From contig JAQVDS010000001.1 in assembly GCA_028697715.1 (NCBI GenBank), positions 115,932 through 179,931 of the forward strand: DNA of 64,000 bases, read 5' to 3'. This stretch comes from Acidithiobacillus sp. GTDB taxonomy: Bacteria > Pseudomonadota > Gammaproteobacteria > Acidithiobacillales > Acidithiobacillaceae. Positions 53,463 to 61,653 of this stretch are shown here, piece after piece (the stretch's first letter is position 1; the number at the start of each line of letters is the position of its first letter). The position numbers and the translations under genes are program-made. Below the pieces are notes generated by a model. That model was not told where the DNA came from and searched no databases. It saw only the letters and a list, made by a program, of their open reading frames with translations.

Positions 53463-54181
53463 TGAGCTTCTGGCCTTGGTATGGACTGCGTGGCGGGCAA
53501 CAAACCGAATCCTGGGAGGCTTCCGTGCCGGCAGGCGCCAGCCCTGGCCGACCTGTGGCGGCTGCGCGCCAGGATGCCGACCAGTTCTCCATGATCTGTC
53601 CCACTCAGGCATTACGGGCGCAGGCAGGGAGGGTGGAAGTGGAGATGGATCACTGCGTGCACTGTCAACGCTGTCGTCAGGGAGCGGATCCCTTACCCTG
53701 GCAAGAGGATGCTGCCTGGAGTCATTGGCGGGATACCCATGCGCAACCCTTTCCTGCCCGTTTCCGTCGTTCCCTGCACGTTCTGTACGTCGACGCGGGG
53801 GCCTGCGGCGCCTGTGTCAACGAGATCCGTCTGGTCGATGCTCCGGTGTATAACTTGCACCGTTTTGGCATCTTCATCACGGCCACACCGCGGGATGCTG
53901 ACGTGCTACTGGTTTCTGGCCCCATTACCGACGCCATGCACCGGGCCGTAGTCAAGGCCTATGCCGCCATGCCGGAGCCCAAGCGAGTGCTTGGTATGGG
54001 AGTTTGCGCCATCAACGGTGGGGTGTTTGGGAAAAGCTTCGCGAGTCACGGTGGCCTGGAGGGCGTGATCCCAGTCGACCTCTGGATTCCTGGCTGCCCA
54101 CCGCCGCCGCTCGCCATTATCGAAGGGCTGCGCAGGCTCATGGGCTGGACAAACGGCCCCGCGGAAAGGGAGGTTCGCTGA
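53462..54181 (+). CDS. Ehr module 2: HyfI-like subunit with reduced ferredoxin domain
   Basis: A 239-residue protein laid out like the module 1 ferredoxin-NuoB fusion. The N2-type ligands C115, C118 (GACGAC), C182 (GVCAING) and C212 (PGCPP) are intact. In the ferredoxin part only C46 (MICPT), C65, C68 and C71 (CVHCQRC) remain. These four are exactly the set that would ligate one of the two clusters in a 2[4Fe-4S] ferredoxin; the other four are gone. The ATG at 53462 overlaps the preceding stop (TGATG). A long open frame in another phase from 53096 is not the gene's start. Confidence 0.87.
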   Translation: MSFWPWYGLRGGQQTESWEASVPAGASPGRPVAAARQDADQFSMICPTQALRAQAGRVEVEMDHCVHCQRCRQGADPLPWQEDAAWSHWRDTHAQPFPARFRRSLHVLYVDAGACGACVNEIRLVDAPVYNLHRFGIFITATPRDADVLLVSGPITDAMHRAVVKAYAAMPEPKRVLGMGVCAINGGVFGKSFASHGGLEGVIPVDLWIPGCPPPPLAIIEGLRRLMGWTNGPAEREVR

Positions 54182-56286
54182 TGCTCTACGTCGCCGCCTA
54201 TCTTCTGGCTTTTCTCGCTCCCCTCCTCGTCCTCCTGCCTGGTCGTCGCGCGACTGCCCTGCTGGCATGGCTGAGCATGGAAGCAGCCGCCGTGCTGCTC
54301 GCCCTTCAGGGAGTTTTGGCCATGGGTAATGGCAAGCTACCCCTGATCCAACTGCAACTGCCGGTCATCGGCGCCTTTACTTTTGCCCAGACGCCTCTCG
54401 CCGGGCTGTTGATACTGATTACCGCTGTGGTATTCGCCATGGCCCTGCCCTTTGTCGCGCACGACGCCAATGCCTATCCGCGCGGACGGCAGGCCCTGTT
54501 CTGTGCCGTGGTACTGCTTACCCTACTTGGAATGACAGGATTCTTCCTGGCCAACAGCGTTGCCGCCTTTCTGTTCTGCTGGGAGATCGCGGCCCTCTCC
54601 ATCTGGGCGATCATCACCTTCGAAACCCGGCAGAGCAAACCCGTGGCCGCAGGACTACTGACCCTCGCTCTATCTGAGATCGGCAGCCTGGCGGGACTGG
54701 CGGGGCTGCTGTTGCTCGCCGCAGGCGCGCACAACGACCGCTTTGGCCCGATCATCGCGGCGATTCCGACGCTTTCGCCATCCTTGTTACTCGCGGCGGG
54801 GCTTCTCGCCTTCTTCGGATTTGGCATGAAGGCGGGGGTGATACCACTCAATGTGTGGCTCCCCGAGGCCCATGGAACCGCGCCACGTTCCACTTCCCCC
54901 ATCCTTTCCGGCGCAACCCTCAACCTGGGGCTCTATGCCTTTTTGCGCATCGATGCCCCTATCGCCCTGCACATGCCGCATCTCGGCCTCATCATTCTGA
55001 GCACTGGTGCACTCACTGCCCTGATCGGCATTCTCTATGCCCTGGTCGAGCGCGACATGAAGCGACTGCTCGCGCAGAGTTCCGTAGAGAATATGGGGAT
55101 CGCCACCGCCGGTATCGGTGCTGGTCTGACCTTTACAGCGTATGGCTATCCTCTGCTCGGCGGCGCAAGTCTGGTGGCGGGCCTCTATCACATGATCAAC
55201 CATTCCAGCTTCAAAACGCTGCTCTTTCTTGGCGCGGGGGGGATCGATGCCGCTACGGGCACCCACAATCTCGATGCCCTGGGTGGGTTGATGAAACGCC
55301 TTCCCGTGCTGAGCAGTCTCTTCGTCGTGGGGGCCCTTGCCATTGCCGCACTGCCACCCTTCAATGGCTTCGTCAGCGAATGGTTGCTTTTGGAATCGCT
55401 GCTTCGGGTGGTGGAAATTCCTGAGGTTCCAGTACGCATTACCTTCGCCCTCTCCGGCGCATTGCTCGCCCTGACCTCCGGTCTCGCCCTCACCTGTTTC
55501 ATCATGCTGCCGGGAATGGCCCTGCTCGGTCTGCCGCGCTCTGCAGCAGCGCGCACTGCGCGCCCCGCCCCCTTGGCCGTGACGCTACCCATGGCCCTGC
55601 TCGCTTTGCTCTGTCTGCTGCTCGGGGTGGGGGCAACGGCAGTCATCCCCGTGCTGGGCCGCATTGCCGAAGGAATTCTGGGCAGTAATCCTACGGCCAG
55701 TCTGGTTCCCGATTTCTTCTCCACTTCCAGCAGCATACCGACGGCCGTACGCCATGCCCTGGCACCCTTGGGCACCGAGATTGGCGCCAGCTGGCTGCCG
55801 CTGCGCGGACTTGCCGTCATGCACCTTAACAGCAGCGCGCCTGTGGTCTACGCCATGTCTACCCTGCTGACCATGCTGGTTCTGCTGTCCCTGCTGGGAA
55901 TCGTCTGGCTGCTGGTGCGTGGCCTACGGCAGCGGAGGGTAACACGGGCTACACTTTGGGATGCCGGTCTGCTGCGGCTGCGTCCGGAGATGACCTACAC
56001 CGCGAGCACCTTTGCGGCACCTGTTCGGGTGGTTTTTCGCAGTTTCCTGCGGCCATCGGTACAGAGCACCGAGGATCGGCAAGGGGCTTTTTTACTCAAC
56101 CTGCGGCACAGTGAGGTGATCAACAACATTTCCGAACGCCTGATAATAGGCCCTATTCGCAGTGCTGCCACGGCAATCGCCGCGTTACTGGCCCGGATGC
56201 ACCATGGTAAGATCAATACCTACGCGGCCTACATCCTCGCCGCGATGGTACTTGCCTTGCTTTTCCTCATCGCGGCGAACTCATGA
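54181..56286 (+). CDS. Ehr module 2: HyfB/NuoL-like antiporter subunit
   Basis: A 701-residue antiporter-like subunit, 49 residues longer than its module 1 paralogue. It has AAFLFCWEIAALSIWAIITF, GMKAGVIPLNVWLPEAHGTA and AQSSVENMGIATAGIGAGLT. The C-terminal extension shares the VFRSFLRP region seen as VFYSFVYRP in module 1. Last gene of the operon; the ATG overlaps the previous stop, and no T-tract terminator is seen before the next gene. Confidence 0.87.
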   Translation: MLYVAAYLLAFLAPLLVLLPGRRATALLAWLSMEAAAVLLALQGVLAMGNGKLPLIQLQLPVIGAFTFAQTPLAGLLILITAVVFAMALPFVAHDANAYPRGRQALFCAVVLLTLLGMTGFFLANSVAAFLFCWEIAALSIWAIITFETRQSKPVAAGLLTLALSEIGSLAGLAGLLLLAAGAHNDRFGPIIAAIPTLSPSLLLAAGLLAFFGFGMKAGVIPLNVWLPEAHGTAPRSTSPILSGATLNLGLYAFLRIDAPIALHMPHLGLIILSTGALTALIGILYALVERDMKRLLAQSSVENMGIATAGIGAGLTFTAYGYPLLGGASLVAGLYHMINHSSFKTLLFLGAGGIDAATGTHNLDALGGLMKRLPVLSSLFVVGALAIAALPPFNGFVSEWLLLESLLRVVEIPEVPVRITFALSGALLALTSGLALTCFIMLPGMALLGLPRSAAARTARPAPLAVTLPMALLALLCLLLGVGATAVIPVLGRIAEGILGSNPTASLVPDFFSTSSSIPTAVRHALAPLGTEIGASWLPLRGLAVMHLNSSAPVVYAMSTLLTMLVLLSLLGIVWLLVRGLRQRRVTRATLWDAGLLRLRPEMTYTASTFAAPVRVVFRSFLRPSVQSTEDRQGAFLLNLRHSEVINNISERLIIGPIRSAATAIAALLARMHHGKINTYAAYILAAMVLALLFLIAANS

Positions 56287-56376
56287 TGCGCGGGCAGCCT
56301 CTACCTTATCAAACAGGCAGGGCGCGCAGTCCCGGCGCCAGATTTCTTGATATGAGACTTGACCAAGGAGAAACCA

Positions 56377-57633
56377 GTGGATCTACGCAAAAACTTTCTT
56401 GACCATGTCAAAAACGGCCTCAACGGCCATTCGCTGCCGCTGCGGATCATTTTCTGGGACGATCACAGCTACGATTTTGCCGACGCGCCCATCGTCACCA
56501 TGCGGCTCAAATCCGCCAAGATCATCACCAACCTGCTCGTGGGGAGCACCCTGGATGTACTTGGCGAGGCCTATGTGCAAGGCGAGCTGGATATTGAAGG
56601 ACGCTACCAGGACATTCTTGCCGTGGCCGAGGGCCTGAGCAATGCCTTCCCCAAGAAAAAATCGTCGAAAACCGGTCTCATCCGCAAGGCCCTGCACAGC
56701 AAGAGCAAAGACAAAGAGGCGATTCACTACCACTACGACGTCTCCAACGACTTCTATCAACTCTGGCTCGACCGCAACATGGTCTACTCCTGCGGCTACT
56801 TCAAAACCGGCGAAGAAGACATCGACACCGCCCAGGAGCAAAAGCTCGACCACATCTGTCGCAAGCTACATTTGCAGCCCGGCGAGAGACTTCTCGACAT
56901 CGGCTGCGGCTGGGGCGGGCTGCTGAGCTGGGCGGCCCGCCATTATGGTATACAGGGCGTGGGCGTAACCCTGAGCGAAGAGCAGTATGCCTTGGCCAAG
57001 GAGCGGATGGAGCGCGAGGGCCTAGCCGACAAAGTCGAGATCCGCCTGCAAGACTATCGGGACATTCCCGAACGGGAATACTTCGACAAGGTCAGTTCCA
57101 TCGGCATGTTTGAACATGTGGGGCGCGCCAAACTCCCCGAATATTTCGATGTCATCCAGCGGGTACTGAAGGAAGGCGGCTGGGTCATGAATCACGGCAT
57201 CACCGCCGCCAGTCAGGATGACGAGGATGGTCATCACTCCGGTAGTGACTTCATCGACAAATACGTCTTTCCCGATGGCGAAATTCCCCATTTATGGCGG
57301 GTGGTACGGGATATGGCCGGAGCCAATCTCGAGGTACTGGACGTCGAAAACCTGCGTCCGCACTACGCTCAGACCCTCATCCACTGGGTACGGCGCCTGG
57401 AGGCACACAAGGAAGAAGCCATTGCCATGGTCGGCGAGACCCGTTACCGCATCTGGGCCATCTACATGGCCGGCTGCGCCTACGGCTTCTGGCGCAACTG
57501 GTCGGCCCTGCACCAGGTGCTGGCGGTCAAGCAAAGTGGAGAGGAACTGACCCCGCGCCCCTGGGAGCGGCGCTACCAGTATGTCGACAACGACCCCTTC
57601 CGTCGGGCTGAGCCAGAGTGGGGAGATCTATGA
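56377..57633 (+). CDS. cfa: cyclopropane-fatty-acyl-phospholipid synthase
   Basis: A 418-residue SAM-dependent enzyme that adds a methylene bridge to unsaturated fatty acids of membrane phospholipids, lowering proton permeability. The SAM loop is LDIGCGWGGLLSWAARHYG; conserved catalytic-region segments are HYHYDVSNDFYQLWLD, YSCGYF and SSIGMFEHVGRAKLPEYF. The start is a GTG at 56377 with AAGGAG six bases upstream. It follows the Ehr operon by 90 bases on the same strand and may be partly co-transcribed. Confidence 0.93.
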   Translation: MDLRKNFLDHVKNGLNGHSLPLRIIFWDDHSYDFADAPIVTMRLKSAKIITNLLVGSTLDVLGEAYVQGELDIEGRYQDILAVAEGLSNAFPKKKSSKTGLIRKALHSKSKDKEAIHYHYDVSNDFYQLWLDRNMVYSCGYFKTGEEDIDTAQEQKLDHICRKLHLQPGERLLDIGCGWGGLLSWAARHYGIQGVGVTLSEEQYALAKERMEREGLADKVEIRLQDYRDIPEREYFDKVSSIGMFEHVGRAKLPEYFDVIQRVLKEGGWVMNHGITAASQDDEDGHHSGSDFIDKYVFPDGEIPHLWRVVRDMAGANLEVLDVENLRPHYAQTLIHWVRRLEAHKEEAIAMVGETRYRIWAIYMAGCAYGFWRNWSALHQVLAVKQSGEELTPRPWERRYQYVDNDPFRRAEPEWGDL

Positions 57634-58217
57634 AGCTCGAAAAGATCCGCTCCATCACCATGGTCCGACATGGGGAGACGGAATGGTCGAAAAGCGGGCA
57701 ACACACCTCCAGCACGGATATCGATCTCACCGAGGAAGGGCGGGAACAGGCGAAGGCCCTGTGGACCCACTTTGCCGAGGGAGAACACCATTTTGACGGG
57801 ATCTACACCAGCCCGCTGCGACGGGCGCGGCACACCGCCGTGCTCGCCGGCTTCGCGCCGGAGGCCCACGAGGCCCTGCACGAGTGGCGCTACGGCCGCT
57901 ACGAGGGCAAAACCACCCCGGAAATCCATCAGGAAAATCCCGACTGGACCATCTTTCGCTGCGGCGCGCCCGAGGGCGAGAGCGGCGAGCAGGTGCAGGA
58001 GCGCTGCCGGCAACTGCTCCAGGATTGGGCGGATGCAGGACACGAACATGTCCTGTGCTTTGCCCACGGCCACATTCTGCGCGCCCTTGCCTGTTGCTGG
58101 CTGGGGCTGGGTCTGGAATTTGGCGACCATTTACATCTGGATGCCGCCAGCATCTCCCGACTAGGCTGGGAGCATACCAGCCCGGCCATCGTCTTGTGGA
58201 ACCAACGACTAGCCTGA
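57630..58217 (+). CDS. histidine phosphatase family protein
   Basis: A 195-residue phosphoglycerate-mutase-like phosphatase. The catalytic motif MVRHGETEWSKSGQ, the TSPLRRARHTAVLAG region and the second catalytic histidine in CFAHGHILRALA are present. The acid/base glutamate is in LHEWRYGRYEGKTTPEI. It resembles CobC/GpmB-type enzymes; the substrate is unknown. The ATG overlaps the cfa stop (ATGA), so the two are co-translated. Confidence 0.87.
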   Translation: MKLEKIRSITMVRHGETEWSKSGQHTSSTDIDLTEEGREQAKALWTHFAEGEHHFDGIYTSPLRRARHTAVLAGFAPEAHEALHEWRYGRYEGKTTPEIHQENPDWTIFRCGAPEGESGEQVQERCRQLLQDWADAGHEHVLCFAHGHILRALACCWLGLGLEFGDHLHLDAASISRLGWEHTSPAIVLWNQRLA

Positions 58218-58297
58218 GATAGCGTCAATCCACGAACACAGTTCCGGACACGCTGTACTACACTTATCTTGTGTCAGACAGAAAGGAGGCATTGCCC

Positions 58298-58492
58298 ATG
58301 AAATTGGTAGAATCTCCCTCCGATACCTTGCGTATCGAATTTGCCAAGAAAGACCTCAACAAGATCGTCGAGCCGATCATCAAAAATGCCGAGCAGTTTT
58401 CCGCTGTCCCGCTGGATATGGCCTATTTGCTTGGTGAGCAGGACTACCGTATCGACGACCATTTCCAGCAACCGAAAGGCGTGTTTGATTGA
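58298..58492 (+). CDS. small protein of unknown function
   Basis: A 64-residue soluble protein, not recognised. AAAGGAGG lies eight bases before the ATG. It is rich in charged residues and has a predicted helix (KKDLNKIVEPIIKNAEQF). Nine bases separate it from the next small gene, so they probably form an operon. Confidence 0.6.
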   Translation: MKLVESPSDTLRIEFAKKDLNKIVEPIIKNAEQFSAVPLDMAYLLGEQDYRIDDHFQQPKGVFD

Positions 58493-58502
58493 GGAGGCCC
58501 GT

Positions 58503-58706
58503 ATGAAGATCATTCGTGAAGATGCAGAGAGTACGACTCTGGAGATGAGCATGGAAGAAGCGCAGGAAATTGCAGCGCAACTGGACAAGAACGCGAAAAT
58601 CGTTGGCGCCGCGGGTGCGGAACTACGGAAATTGTTACCCGATCCCGTGCCCAGCGCAGGCGGAACACCTCGTTATGAATACGACGAACCAGAGGACTTG
58701 CGGTAA
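58503..58706 (+). CDS. small helical protein of unknown function
   Basis: A 67-residue acidic protein, not recognised. GAGGAGG lies before the ATG. A helix-forming centre (MSMEEAQEIAAQLDKNAKIV) is followed by a proline-rich tail ending YEYDEPEDLR. It overlaps no other gene and lies between the other small gene and the attachment-like gene. Confidence 0.6.
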   Translation: MKIIREDAESTTLEMSMEEAQEIAAQLDKNAKIVGAAGAELRKLLPDPVPSAGGTPRYEYDEPEDLR

Positions 58707-58743
58707 GGATGAGAGAGTTAGCGGATACACAAAGGGAGAAAAT

Positions 58744-59199
58744 ATGGGAGCCAAAACCTGGATCCTGGTGGCCAATGCCAGCAGCGCCAAGCTCTACCAG
58801 CGGCATACCCCGCTGCAGATGCCGGAATATCTGCGCGCCTGGAGCCACGAGGACAGCCGCAAACACGCTGCGGATCTGATCGCCGACAGCGCCGCTGGTC
58901 GCAGTCAGCAAAGCTTTGCCCACGGCGCTCGCCCGGCCATCGAGCCGCAGAACAGCCCCAAGGAAAATGAAAAACAGGATTTCGCCGCCAAGCTGGGCAG
59001 CTTCCTCAACGAGGAACGCAAGCAAGGTGCATTCGAGGCACTGATTCTGGTTGCCTCACCCGAATTTCTCGGCCTGCTGCGCGAGGCGCTGGATGGACCC
59101 AGCCAGGCGGCCATCCTTTTGAGTGTGCCCAAAGACTACACCCATACCAGCGCCGAGGAGCTGCAGAGGCATTTGGACGAGCATCAGAAAAAATCCTAG
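58744..59199 (+). CDS. host attachment protein-like (AtsE family)
   Basis: A 151-residue protein of the family annotated as required for attachment to host cells. It has the start TWILVANASSAKLYQ, the middle GRSQQSFAHGARPAIEPQNS and the end LLSVPKDYTHTSAEELQRHL. The family resembles eRF1-like/Rop-fold RNA-binding proteins; the host name comes from plant-associated bacteria and need not apply here. GGGAGAAAAT precedes the ATG. Confidence 0.8.
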   Translation: MGAKTWILVANASSAKLYQRHTPLQMPEYLRAWSHEDSRKHAADLIADSAAGRSQQSFAHGARPAIEPQNSPKENEKQDFAAKLGSFLNEERKQGAFEALILVASPEFLGLLREALDGPSQAAILLSVPKDYTHTSAEELQRHLDEHQKKS

Positions 59200-59590
59200 G
59201 GACGTCGATACGGGCCAAGCTTTTTTAGTAAAAGCAGAGTCGCCGGCGAATATCCCCACCAGGAACAACACAGTCGTGCGCCAGTACCAGTGCGTTCGCA
59301 CGCACTGCTCGGCGCGCTGCGGCGATCGCTTCAATATTTCTACAGCCTGCGTGCCCATGCCTTTATCGCTCGGCCAGAAAGAGCTTTCTACGCCGTACAA
59401 GAGACGAAAAGGAAAGCACACCTAGCGATTATAAATAACCTGAAAATACTCACCATTTGATTAACCAACCTATTACTCGGATATTGGTTGGCGCTCATGC
59501 TTGCCTGCCATAAACGTTTACAAAGCGTTGGCATACATTTTTCTCCCTGACAGCAGGAAGGCTTTTTTCCCTACATATCGCCTCCCCTCT
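59200..59590. other. intergenic region without a convincing gene
   Basis: Between the attachment-like gene and the convergent minus-strand cluster no credible gene was found. It holds an imperfect inverted repeat with arms CCAACC (59465-59470) and GGTTGG (59486-59491), which has no T tract on either strand. The sequence is more AT-rich than the genes on its left, which could mark a boundary of transferred DNA. Confidence 0.5.
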
Positions 59591-60528
59591 TCATTGCCGG
59601 AAGCGCCCCAGCGCTGGTACGGGGGTGGTGATTTTCGGCAAGGGCAGGCGATAGGCGGTGATGGGCATGGGATACTGACGCCAATGCTCGCATACACCCG
59701 GTTTATCACAAGCTACATTCATGCCCAGGGCATCGGCTGCCGCCCAGGCCTGTAGCCCAGGAAGGATTCGCGCAAGCTGGCCGGGCTCGCGCACAAAGAG
59801 CCGAATCCGTGCGTCCTTGGGCAGGGTAGTCTTCCCTTCTCCTTCATAATACAGTTTGTCCACCAATGCTAGGGCAAAGACCTTGCCCTGTGCACCGCTG
59901 AACAGTACCGTCTGCAATTGGGCGTTGTGGGGCTCGAAACCCCAGCTGATGGTCAAATCCTCTGCCAACGGCGCGCGAGGCAGGGGGCTGATGCTCAACC
60001 CCCGGATGGCGCGCTTCTCCAGCGTCTGCCCATCATCCATTCGCAACGAGCCTTCCTTGCCCAAAAAGGCTTCAAAGGCCTCCCGCGTCACTCCAGGTGC
60101 GGTATACCGCTTTTCAATTCCGGCAAGCTGCCATGATCGGTCACTCATCACCTGGACCACACAAGGCCCATTCTTGCCACAGGCAATGAGCTTGCGCTCG
60201 TAGGGCCCCTGGGTATCGATAAGGGCTTTGCAGTAGGGGGTGTTCTTGCCCGCCTGCAGTAGATCCCTACGAAAACTCACTTGCACAGTGCTATCCAAAA
60301 GCGACGGAATATCCAGCCAATCTTTCGGTTTGTAGTTATAGTCTACCCAACAGATGTTTTGGAAAGGCGTTTGGGGGTCCTTGTTGCAGAGCTCGGTAAA
60401 TCCCCATACCAATACTTCGACTCGGCCAGCGCGGGGCAGTCGTATTGGTCGGCTGGCGCTGCGAGGGACACAGCAGCACCGGTGCTGAAAAACAACAAGG
60501 AAATGGCGAGCAACCATCTAACGCACAT
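59591..60528 (-). pseudogene. exported LprI-related protein with a frameshift
   Basis: A signal peptide (MCVRWLLAISLLFFSTGAAV, ending near SLAAPADQYDC) starts at 60528 in one frame that stops at 60343. The rest of a protein of this group continues in another frame to 59591 (from about VLVWGFTELCNKDPQ). One extra base in the C tract at 60402-60405 (G tract on the coding strand) would join the frames as ...SKYWYGGFTELCN. The C-terminal part has the domain shared with the gene ending at 61654 (ISWGFEPHNAQLQTVLFSG) and a Cys-rich LprI-like part (CGKNGPCVVQVMSDRSW). The start overlaps the stop of the upstream gene by 11 bases. A sequencing error could also explain it. Confidence 0.7.
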
Positions 60529-61561
60529 GATCGCTTAGCCTCTGGATACGATTACGGTAAGCCTGCTCCAGGCAGGGCACATCGGCCTTGCAGGTATCGC
60601 GGGTCTTGAGCCAGTTACGCTGGGCCTGGATCAACTCGCGACGTTCGGGGGAATGGGACTGGGTCCGGGCAAAAGCCTGATGGTAGGCCTGGGCCAACTG
60701 CTCATCCAGGGTTTTGAGTTTGGAATTGGCGCAGACCGTCTTTTCGCTGGGGGTATGGGCCTTTTCGCAGGCAGCGTGGGCAGCTTGCGCTGGCTGTTTC
60801 TCCGCAAAGTACTGGGCTGAGTCTGTACCTAGCGCATCCCGATAGGCGGCTGCCAAGTCTTTCACGCTCATCGCACTGTTATCCCGAATCCCCATATCCC
60901 AGTAATAGCCGTTGGCCGCATTCTGTCGCTCCGCGGCAGGCACCTTCAAGAGTCGGTCCCGCAGCCTTGCCCCATACGCTCGATCGAGAGCAGCGAGTTT
61001 GGGGTGCTTGCACACCATTTCTTCGGCTCGGTTGCTCGCCGTTTTGCAGTCGAAGGAAGGGCCCTTGGCAGACAGGGGCTTGGTGTAGAGGTCAAAGATT
61101 CTGCACCGGGGCCCGTAATAGCGGCCTGCGCGTAATATGGCAATGGTATGATCAGCGTCGGCGTGAGAATTCCATTTGCCGCTTTCTTTATCCATTACAT
61201 CGGACTGTTGGAATTCATCTACAAGGGCCCAGTTTTGCGGATTAAAGATCAAAAAGTCATAGAGATCTCCGCCCCACTCGGCGTTATTGTGCTCGGCCCA
61301 TAAAACAACCACCTGGGCCGGAACTCCGCAGTACTTCGTGGGAAAGGTCTGTACCTCTGGGACACGACCGCCTTGCGTATCGTCCTTTCGGGAAACGACA
61401 GTTTTGCCGCCTTGCTTGAGAACAAGGGTATAAGTGTCTGGCCCTAAACCGGGCGAACTCGATTTCCCCGCAAGAGTCTCCGCAGTCACGGAGGCAGGGG
61501 CAGCCTGCAGGACCGGGGGGAAGAGGGCGAGTAGCCAGAATACGAGACCCATGCGTTTCAT
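60518..61561 (-). CDS. exported protein with two LprI-like domains
   Basis: A 347-residue exported protein. It has a signal peptide (MKRMGLVFWLLALFPPVLQA, cut near AAPA), an unassigned region of about 140 residues, then two Cys-containing segments of the LprI/DUF1311 type. The first is FDCKTASNRAEEMVCKHPKL; the second is ACEKAHTPSEKTVCANSKL, with LQTRDTC-like and CLEQAYRNRIQRL parts. LprI of mycobacteria inhibits lysozyme. GGAGG lies five bases before the ATG. The downstream gene starts 11 bases inside it. Confidence 0.75.
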   Translation of the reverse strand: MKRMGLVFWLLALFPPVLQAAPASVTAETLAGKSSSPGLGPDTYTLVLKQGGKTVVSRKDDTQGGRVPEVQTFPTKYCGVPAQVVVLWAEHNNAEWGGDLYDFLIFNPQNWALVDEFQQSDVMDKESGKWNSHADADHTIAILRAGRYYGPRCRIFDLYTKPLSAKGPSFDCKTASNRAEEMVCKHPKLAALDRAYGARLRDRLLKVPAAERQNAANGYYWDMGIRDNSAMSVKDLAAAYRDALGTDSAQYFAEKQPAQAAHAACEKAHTPSEKTVCANSKLKTLDEQLAQAYHQAFARTQSHSPERRELIQAQRNWLKTRDTCKADVPCLEQAYRNRIQRLSDHVR

Positions 61562-61653
61562 TCATTCCTCCGTGAGGAAAACTCGCTGAACAAGGCAAAA
61601 CAGCGCCGCTGTCGGATAGGCCCTATCCCCTGCATCAAACGTGCTTGCCGATC

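Noticed and set aside
53096..54181. A 361-codon open frame as the gene for the module 2 HyfI-like subunit.
   Set aside because: Its first 122 codons overlap the HyfG-like gene in a different phase and resemble nothing; the ATG at 53462 in a TGATG overlap is the natural start.
48787..56286. A second riboswitch or separate promoter for module 2.
   Set aside because: Its first gene overlaps the preceding gene, leaving no leader; no GGCG-type aptamer sequence was seen there.
59465..59491. CCAACC/GGTTGG inverted repeat as a bidirectional terminator.
   Set aside because: The arms are short, the loop is long, and neither side has a T tract.
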